A stretch of DNA of 64,000 nt from contig NZ_MKGR01000005.1 in NCBI RefSeq assembly GCF_001908095.1, positions 20,232 through 84,231 of the forward strand, read 5' to 3'. This document shows, in pieces, positions 57,886 through 64,000 of the stretch (position 1 is the stretch's first letter; the number at the start of each line of letters is the position of its first letter). The notes under the pieces are model-generated. The model had not been told where the DNA came from. It saw only the letters and a program-made list of their open reading frames with translations, and ran no database searches. The DNA comes from Xenorhabdus thuongxuanensis. Lineage in GTDB: Bacteria > Pseudomonadota > Gammaproteobacteria > Enterobacterales > Enterobacteriaceae. The translations under genes and the position numbers were made by a program.

Positions 57886-60238
57886 CGGATTCAAGTAGCA
57901 TGGTAGCCTCAAGTATATCGGGAGCGGCTGCCATTACGTGATTGATTTCGTCCATGAATTCCAATAATTCAGGCTCCAGATCGGCCAGGGCAACCCCTTG
58001 TTGCAGTAGTTTTTCAACCAATTCGCAAATTGCTTTCAGTTTAGGAACACCGTTGTAGCAACAACTGCCGTGTAATTGGTGGACATGATGCTGAAAATGT
58101 TTGCGGATTGCTTCACCATCGGCAGTCAGGGCTTGTTTAATCATACTTTTCATGTCAGGCAGTGATTTTATCAGCATTTCTAGCATCTCCCGCGCCAATG
58201 ATGCTTTGCCTGCGGTCTTCTGCAATGCCATCTCCCAGTTAATGGCTTGTGGTTTTTTCTGCCGGCAATATTGGTTCAGTAATGTTTTCAGGCAGTTTTC
58301 ATCCAGGGGCTTGGAAAGACAGTCAATAAATGGGGCATTCTTTGCCTCGTGGCAGGCAAAGGCAGTAACAGCCACAATTGGTGTCTCTTTATGTTGGGGT
58401 ATTTGTTGGATTTGCTCAGACGTTTGGATACCATCCATATCCGCCATCTGAATATCCATCAAAATCAGATCCAGCGAATGTTGTTTTGCTATTTCCAGCG
58501 CTTCTATGCCATTACTGCACAGAAAGGTGTTTTCAACGAGTTCATTCAACAGTGTGCCGATCAGTTTCAGGTTAGCAGGATTATCGTCCACTGCCATAAC
58601 CGTCATGGGTAAATGCGATGATGCTGAACAGATTGACAGATGCTCTGGCAATGATCCGAATGAATATTCATCTTTTTCCAGCCAGATATCAAAATAAAAT
58701 ACCGTTCCTTTAGCGACTTCACTAGTAAAGTCAATTTCTCCTTTCATTTCACTGACCAGTCGCTTAGTGATGCTTAATCCTAGTCCGGTTCCCCCGTAAT
58801 GGCGGGTAATGCTGGCATCTGCTTGATTGAAGGCCTGGAACAGAATTGGGCGGTATTCTGGTTTAATACCAATACCTGTATCAGTCACAGTAAAATCGAT
58901 CTGTATAAGATGGTGTTGCTGCTGGCGTAATTTGATATCCAGCATCACGCTGCCTTTATCTGTGAATTTAATGGCATTACCAATCAGGTTAGTCAGTATT
59001 TGCTGTAAGCGAATGGGATCACCAATCATCAGATTGGGTAACTTATCATCAATATGGTGATGCAGGGGAAGATTTTTCGCGTTGGCAGCAGGCGTTAGCA
59101 GTTCAATAACTTCATTGACGGTATCTCTTAATAGAAAAGGCACTTGATCCAATACCAGTTTATTGGATTCCAGCCGTGAGAAGTCCAGAATGTCATTAAT
59201 GATTTTCAGCAGGTTATTGGCCGATCTGTCAATGACATACAGATACTCCATCTGTTGTGGTGTAATGGGGGTTTTCAACACTTGACGGGTAAAGCCAATG
59301 ACTCCATTAAGCGGGGTGCGTAATTCATGGGACATATTGGCCAGAAATTCTGTTTTGATCCTGACTGCTTCTTGCGCGCGTTTTTTGGCGATAGTCAGTT
59401 CAACGTTCTGGATTTCTAACTGCTCCATCGTAATTTGCAGGTCGGAAGTGGCTTGATCAATATGAAGCTGCATCTCATTTTTGTATTTCGAGAGCGATTC
59501 TGCCACGGTGTTGATACCATTCTGGAGAGCAGCCAATTCCCCAGGCATGGCACCTGTCACGCGGCTGTTCAGTTGTCCCTGCCGGATGCGATCAACGGCT
59601 TTAACCATGCAATTCAGGGGTTGAGTGACTTTGCGTACCAGAACATGGGCAAACAGTGCCGTTCCCCCAAGGCACAAAATCAATAGGATAATGGAGGTGG
59701 CAATCTCTTTATATTGCTGGAGCTGGGCAGCGCGTAAGTCCAAATCAATCGCAATGTAGCCAATCGGTTGGGTAATGGGCAGCGTATCGCTGGTGGAATT
59801 GTGCCAAGGATTAGGAGAGGCGGTTTCTGAGATAATGGGCATCTTCAGAATGATATTGTTGCCATATTCTGTTTTGGATAGCGTTGTAGGTATGGATTCG
59901 TTGGAAGCAAGTTTCAGGCAATTGACATTATACTTGTTATTTGAAATCTCGAATAATTTATTATGTTCATCGAAGATCGCAATTGCCCTGACAATTTCAG
60001 AGTTTCGGCGATGCAGGCTGTTTATCAATGAGTTGACTCGCTGGCGATTCTCCAGATTAATGCCAATCTCGCTGGCGATAGATAATGGTTCAATAATGCT
60101 GATCCCACTACGGACTATCAGGCTCTTCAACTCGTAATAGCGGTATGAGATAAATGATATACTCACAAGCGTTCCGACCAGTAAAACAGGAACCAATATC
60201 AGGCTCATCATACGGGTGCGTAGGCTATATTTGGTCAT
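57875..60238 (-). CDS. barA: Hybrid sensor kinase BarA, short form
   Basis: Tripartite kinase of the BarA-UvrY(SirA) system that drives Csr small RNAs. Visible parts: two membrane segments flanking a periplasmic domain, HAMP, phosphoacceptor [10 protein letters not shown], HATPase ([23 protein letters not shown]), receiver with LILMDIQM, and a C-terminal HPt with [11 protein letters not shown]. At about 787 residues it is roughly 130 shorter than E. coli BarA (918): only ~25 residues separate the HATPase from the receiver, where E. coli has a long extra segment. Start 60238 ([10 protein letters not shown]) fits; the frame extends to 60262. It is divergent from rlmD. Confidence 0.93.
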   Translation of the reverse strand: MTKYSLRTRMMSLILVPVLLVGTLVSISFISYRYYELKSLIVRSGISIIEPLSIASEIGINLENRQRVNSLINSLHRRNSEIVRAIAIFDEHNKLFEISNNKYNVNCLKLASNESIPTTLSKTEYGNNIILKMPIISETASPNPWHNSTSDTLPITQPIGYIAIDLDLRAAQLQQYKEIATSIILLILCLGGTALFAHVLVRKVTQPLNCMVKAVDRIRQGQLNSRVTGAMPGELAALQNGINTVAESLSKYKNEMQLHIDQATSDLQITMEQLEIQNVELTIAKKRAQEAVRIKTEFLANMSHELRTPLNGVIGFTRQVLKTPITPQQMEYLYVIDRSANNLLKIINDILDFSRLESNKLVLDQVPFLLRDTVNEVIELLTPAANAKNLPLHHHIDDKLPNLMIGDPIRLQQILTNLIGNAIKFTDKGSVMLDIKLRQQQHHLIQIDFTVTDTGIGIKPEYRPILFQAFNQADASITRHYGGTGLGLSITKRLVSEMKGEIDFTSEVAKGTVFYFDIWLEKDEYSFGSLPEHLSICSASSHLPMTVMAVDDNPANLKLIGTLLNELVENTFLCSNGIEALEIAKQHSLDLILMDIQMADMDGIQTSEQIQQIPQHKETPIVAVTAFACHEAKNAPFIDCLSKPLDENCLKTLLNQYCRQKKPQAINWEMALQKTAGKASLAREMLEMLIKSLPDMKSMIKQALTADGEAIRKHFQHHVHQLHGSCCYNGVPKLKAICELVEKLLQQGVALADLEPELLEFMDEINHVMAAAPDILEATMLLESVTL

Positions 60239-60291
60239 AGGCGTCCATTGTGGGAAAATCACAACTCAATTTTTCAAAGTCAGTCAGAATC

Positions 60292-61629
60292 ATGGTGCAA
60301 TTTTACTCCCCAAATCGTCGCTCCGTAAACCGAGGCATTATTTCCGTTACCGCAGATAACCTTGATGCACAAGGGCAAGGCATTGCTCGTCATCAGGGAA
60401 AAACTGTCTTTATTCCAGGATTATTGCCGGATGAGCAGGCACAGATCCAACTGACAGAAGAAAAACGCCAGTTTGCTAAAGCAAAAGTTGTGAAAAGGCT
60501 ATCAGATAGCCCGCATCGCGTAGCACCTCACTGCCCACATTTTAAAGTGTGTGGCGGGTGCCAACAGCAGCACGTTGCCGCTGAGCTGCAAGTTAAAACT
60601 AAGGCCAGTGTACTGGAACACCTGATCCAGCGAGAAACAGGCATTAGCATCAGTGCACATCCCATTATTCGCAGCCCAGAATATGGTTATCGGCGCAGGG
60701 TCAGGCTCGGTCTGCAATATCACGCCAAGCAACGTACATTATTGATGGGGTTTCGCCAGAGCCAATCTAACGATTTGGTGAATATTAAACACTGTCCAGT
60801 GATGCGTCCTGAATTGGAACAATTATTACACCCGCTGTACCAATGCCTGAATAGCTTGCATGCGGTAAAACGATTAGGGCACGTGGAATTGGTATTGGCT
60901 GATAGTGGACCATTAGTCGTGTTGCGCCATCTTGCTCCACTTAAGCAGGAAGATAAGGAAATACTGTGCGTTTTTTCGGTACAGTACAATGTAGCGATTT
61001 ATCTGCTTGGTGATGAAAAATCCCTTGAACCGTTGATGGAAGGGCAAACAGCACCGTGGTATCAGGTGAATGGGTTGAAATTGGTGTTCAGTCCACAAGA
61101 TTTTATTCAGGTAAATGACGTCGTTAACCAAAAAATGGTCGCACAGGCATTGGAGTGGCTGGATTTACAACCAACAGATAGAGTATTAGATCTGTTTTGT
61201 GGCATGGGAAACTTTACCCTGCCGATCGCCACTCAAGTACAGGCAACCGTGGGTGTAGAAGGGGTTGCTGAGCTGGTAGCAAGTGGGCAATATAACGCTC
61301 GGCTCAATAAACTTAATAACGTCGATTTTTTTCATGAAAATCTGGAATCGGATATTCACCAGCAGCCTTGGGCAGCACAAGGGTTCAATAAAGTGTTGCT
61401 GGATCCCGCTCGCGCTGGTGCGGCGGGTGTTATGGCACATATTGTAAAATTGGCCCCCGAAAAAGTGGTTTACGTTTCCTGTAACCCCACAACACTCGCG
61501 CGGGACAGCAAGGTCTTGTTGGAGGCAGGTTATCATCTTGTCAGTGTGCGGATGCTGGATATGTTTCCGCACACAGGCCATCTAGAGTCCATGGCGCTGT
61601 TTAGCAGTGAGCCAATGGAGATCGAGTAG
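60292..61629 (+). CDS. rlmD: 23S rRNA (uracil-1939-C5)-methyltransferase RlmD
   Basis: Methylates U1939 of 23S rRNA using SAM and an Fe-S cluster. TRAM domain at the N-terminus ([20 protein letters not shown]), cluster cysteines C81, C87 and C90 in [10 protein letters not shown] plus one near residue 168 (KHCPVM), SAM motif [14 protein letters not shown], and the catalytic [10 protein letters not shown]. The ATG at 60292 ([10 protein letters not shown]) fits the family. relA follows after 9 bases. Confidence 0.96.
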   Translation: MVQFYSPNRRSVNRGIISVTADNLDAQGQGIARHQGKTVFIPGLLPDEQAQIQLTEEKRQFAKAKVVKRLSDSPHRVAPHCPHFKVCGGCQQQHVAAELQVKTKASVLEHLIQRETGISISAHPIIRSPEYGYRRRVRLGLQYHAKQRTLLMGFRQSQSNDLVNIKHCPVMRPELEQLLHPLYQCLNSLHAVKRLGHVELVLADSGPLVVLRHLAPLKQEDKEILCVFSVQYNVAIYLLGDEKSLEPLMEGQTAPWYQVNGLKLVFSPQDFIQVNDVVNQKMVAQALEWLDLQPTDRVLDLFCGMGNFTLPIATQVQATVGVEGVAELVASGQYNARLNKLNNVDFFHENLESDIHQQPWAAQGFNKVLLDPARAGAAGVMAHIVKLAPEKVVYVSCNPTTLARDSKVLLEAGYHLVSVRMLDMFPHTGHLESMALFSSEPMEIE

Positions 61630-61638
61630 GGAGAAATT

Positions 61639-63876
61639 ATGGTTGCGGTAAGAAGTGCGCATCTCACACCGGCAGGTGAATTTGCGGTCGATAAGTGGAT
61701 CGCGAGTTTAAACATTACTAACCCACAATCCAATGAAAAGTTGGTCGAAACCTGGCGATATTGTCACGAAAAAGTTCAGGGTCACCCCAATGCGGAATTG
61801 TTGCTATGGCGCGGTGTGGAAATGGTGGAGATCCTGTCTACATTGAGCATGGATAATGACAGTATGCGTGCTGCGCTACTTTTTCCCATCCTTAATGCCA
61901 AGCTACTCGATAGCGAAACAGTGACAGAAACATTTGGTAAGGCCATCACGAATCTGGTGCATGGTGTATTGGAAATGGATGCCATTCGCCAACTGAAAGC
62001 CACTCATACCGATGCGACTTGTTCGGTACAGGTCGACAATGTTCGCCGGATGTTGCTGGCGATGGTGGAAGATTTTCGTTGTGTGATTATTAAACTGGCA
62101 GAACGCATTGCCCATTTGCGGGAAGTGAAAGATGCCAGTGAAGATGAGCGGGTGCTGGCTGCCAAAGAGTGTTCCAATATCTATGCTCCTCTTGCCAATC
62201 GGCTGGGAATTGGACAGCTAAAATGGGAGCTGGAAGATTTCTGTTTCCGTTACTTACATCCCGATGAATATAAGAAAATTGCCAGGTTATTGCATGAGCG
62301 CCGAATTGATCGTGAGCAGTATATCGAGAAATTTGTGACCACTTTGCGTAAGTATATGCTGAAAGAAGGGGTTCGTGCTGAAATATATGGGCGTCCGAAG
62401 CATATTTATAGCATTTGGCGCAAAATGCAGAAAAAATCCCTCTCCTTTGATGAATTGTTTGACGTGCGTGCTGTGCGGATTGTTGTCGAGCGTTTGCAGG
62501 ATTGCTACGCAGCGCTGGGGATAGTGCATACTCACCATCGTCATTTGCCGGATGAATTCGACGATTACGTTGCCAACCCGAAACCGAATGGTTATCAGTC
62601 TATCCATACCGTCGTTTTGGGGCCTAATGGCAAAACGCTTGAGATCCAGATACGTACCCGCCAGATGCATGATGATGCGGAACTTGGCGTAGCAGCGCAT
62701 TGGAAATACAAAGAAGGCACTGCACTTGGTGGTGGTAAATCCGGCAGTTATGAAAGCCGTATAGCATGGCTGCGAAAATTGATTGCATGGCAAGAGGAAA
62801 TGGCGGATACCGGCGAAATGCTGGATGAAGTGCGTAGTCAGGTATTTGATGATCGCGTTTATGTCTTTACGCCAAAAGGGGATGTCATTGATTTGCCAAT
62901 TGGCTCTACGCCGTTGGATTTTGCCTATCACATTCACAGTGATGTCGGCCATCGTTGCATTGGGGCAAAAATTGGCGGACGCATCGTACCATTCAGCTAT
63001 CAGCTTCAGATGGGCGATCAGATTGAAATCATTACCCAGAAACAACCAAATCCAAGCCGTGACTGGTTGAACCCTAACCTTGGCTATGTGACGACCAGCC
63101 GTGGACGCGCAAAAATCCACAATTGGTTCCGTAAGCAAGATCGTGATAAAAACATCATTGCCGGCCGCCAGATGCTGGACAATGAGTTGGCACATTTGGG
63201 ACTCACGGTCAAGGAAGCAGAGAAGGAACTGATAGCCCGTTATAACGTCCACTCGTTGGAGGAAGTATTAGCGGGCATTGGTGTTGGTGATATCCGCATC
63301 CACCAGTTAGTGAATTTCCTGCAAAGCAAATTCAATAAAATTACGGCAGAAGAAGAAGATCGCGAGGCGCTTCGCAACCTGGAGAACAAAACCTATACAC
63401 CACGTAATACCAGCAAAGATAATGGCCGTATTGTCGTGGAAGGGGTAGGTAACTTAATGCACCACATTGCCCGTTGCTGCCAGCCTATCCCGGGTGATGA
63501 GATTATTGGATTTATCACACGCGGGCGCGGGATCTCCATCCACCGTGCTGATTGTGATCAGTTGGCGGAACTCGAAGCCAGTTCACCGGAACGGATAGTC
63601 GATGCAGTGTGGGGGGAGAGTTATTCTAGCGGCTATTCACTTGTGGTACGCGTTGTTGCCAATGACCGCAGTGGATTATTGCGTGACATCACGACCATCC
63701 TCGCCAATGAGAAAATTAATGTCTTGGGCGTCAGCAGCCGCAGTGATGTTAAGCAACAGCTTGCAACTATTGATATGAACATTGAGATTTATAATTTGCA
63801 AGTGCTTGGGCGGGTATTGGCGAAACTCAATCAGTTGTCTGATGTGATTGAAGCCAGACGTTTGCACGGTAATTGA
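61639..63876 (+). CDS. relA: GTP pyrophosphokinase RelA
   Basis: Ribosome-associated (p)ppGpp synthetase, 745 residues. The N-terminal hydrolase-like domain is degenerate, with no HD pair (ALLFPILNAKLL), so it is synthesis-only. The synthetase domain shows RPKHIYSIWRKMQKK, FDELFDVRAVRIVVE and EIQIRTRQMHDDAELGVAAHWKYKE; TGS (VYVFTPKGDVIDLPIGSTPLDFAY), zinc-finger and ACT domains follow. It acts with DksA, also in this window. GGGAG precedes the ATG, and the gene is probably cotranscribed with rlmD. Confidence 0.97.
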   Translation: MVAVRSAHLTPAGEFAVDKWIASLNITNPQSNEKLVETWRYCHEKVQGHPNAELLLWRGVEMVEILSTLSMDNDSMRAALLFPILNAKLLDSETVTETFGKAITNLVHGVLEMDAIRQLKATHTDATCSVQVDNVRRMLLAMVEDFRCVIIKLAERIAHLREVKDASEDERVLAAKECSNIYAPLANRLGIGQLKWELEDFCFRYLHPDEYKKIARLLHERRIDREQYIEKFVTTLRKYMLKEGVRAEIYGRPKHIYSIWRKMQKKSLSFDELFDVRAVRIVVERLQDCYAALGIVHTHHRHLPDEFDDYVANPKPNGYQSIHTVVLGPNGKTLEIQIRTRQMHDDAELGVAAHWKYKEGTALGGGKSGSYESRIAWLRKLIAWQEEMADTGEMLDEVRSQVFDDRVYVFTPKGDVIDLPIGSTPLDFAYHIHSDVGHRCIGAKIGGRIVPFSYQLQMGDQIEIITQKQPNPSRDWLNPNLGYVTTSRGRAKIHNWFRKQDRDKNIIAGRQMLDNELAHLGLTVKEAEKELIARYNVHSLEEVLAGIGVGDIRIHQLVNFLQSKFNKITAEEEDREALRNLENKTYTPRNTSKDNGRIVVEGVGNLMHHIARCCQPIPGDEIIGFITRGRGISIHRADCDQLAELEASSPERIVDAVWGESYSSGYSLVVRVVANDRSGLLRDITTILANEKINVLGVSSRSDVKQQLATIDMNIEIYNLQVLGRVLAKLNQLSDVIEARRLHGN

Positions 63877-63893
63877 TTAATGCATGGATTAAG

Positions 63894-64000
63894 ATGAAAC
63901 CGAACTCTATTGAACGACTAAAGGGGATTATGGCGCAGTTGCGCCATCCCCAGAATGGCTGTCCTTGGGACAAAGTACAAACCTCCGCTACGATTGCCCC
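63894..64000 (+). CDS. mazG: MazG nucleotide pyrophosphohydrolase, N-terminal part
   Basis: Starts at ATG 63894 and runs off the window. The first residues (IERLKGIMAQLRHPQNGCPWDKVQTSATIAP) are the MazG N-terminus. It follows relA by 17 bp, without the mazEF toxin-antitoxin pair that separates them in E. coli K-12. Confidence 0.9.
   Translation, partial: MKPNSIERLKGIMAQLRHPQNGCPWDKVQTSATIA

Noticed and set aside
62287-63252. Long minus-strand frame (321 codons) inside relA
   Set aside because: Lies wholly antisense to relA, shows no family motifs and has the composition expected of a reverse-frame shadow.
1-64000. CRISPR arrays, tRNA and rRNA genes
   Set aside because: No regularly spaced direct repeats and no tRNA- or rRNA-like sequences were noticed in the window; a scan with dedicated tools was not possible.

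Overview
The window looks like chromosomal DNA of an entomopathogenic Morganellaceae bacterium, Xenorhabdus or Photorhabdus. The core genes are clearly enterobacterial (hpt-can-yadGH-panCB-folK-pcnB-gluQ-dksA-sfsA-hrpB-mrcB, hemL-erpA, btuF-mtnN-dgt, barA/rlmD-relA-mazG). Base composition is moderately AT-rich, intergenic DNA is very AT-rich, and decayed mobile-element pieces are scattered through it. The genus call is an inference from gene content and style; no search was run.

Layout. 0-3.5 kb: the end of an IS200/IS605-like element, then miaE and mutS (minus strand). 3.5-10 kb (plus strand): a decayed second methionine aminopeptidase, a YbiP/OpgE-like phosphoethanolamine transferase, and the pyruvate-transporter operon btsT-yjiX-yjiA with recognisable CRP and BtsR sites. 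10-15 kb (minus): an orphan FimB-type recombinase beside 0.9 kb of gene-free AT-rich DNA, an HAAAP-family amino-acid permease and a MATE exporter. 15-23.6 kb (minus): a sugar-phosphate locus in which the UhpA-UhpB-UhpC sensing system sits directly upstream of the AfuABC importer. 24-27 kb: an isochorismatase-like hydrolase, speE-speD and yacC. 27-29.4 kb: a genomic scar holding an IS1 remnant, marR, an AhpD-like gene, a fused acetyltransferase/azoreductase pair of fragments, and the 3' end of a TnpB element.

29.4-44 kb is a long block in E. coli-like order, with panD missing between yadH and panC. pcnB appears to start at the rare AUU codon, as in E. coli. Between mrcB and hemL, where E. coli carries fhuACDB, lie a HigB/HigA-type toxin-antitoxin pair and a TauE/SafE exporter. 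After erpA comes a very AT-rich island (47.6-54.6 kb). It holds a broken isonitrile-synthase-like (PvcA/Dit1) gene coupled to an MFS exporter, a tautomerase lacking an ATG before its catalytic proline, a large FAD/NAD(P)-binding protein and a membrane-protein remnant. It resembles a decaying or phase-variable small-molecule cluster. The window ends with btuF, mtnN, dgt, a short BarA, rlmD, relA and the first codons of mazG.

The most interesting regions are the 47.6-54.6 kb island, the Uhp-Afu locus with phased repeats ahead of afuA, the btsT control region, and the AUU start of pcnB.
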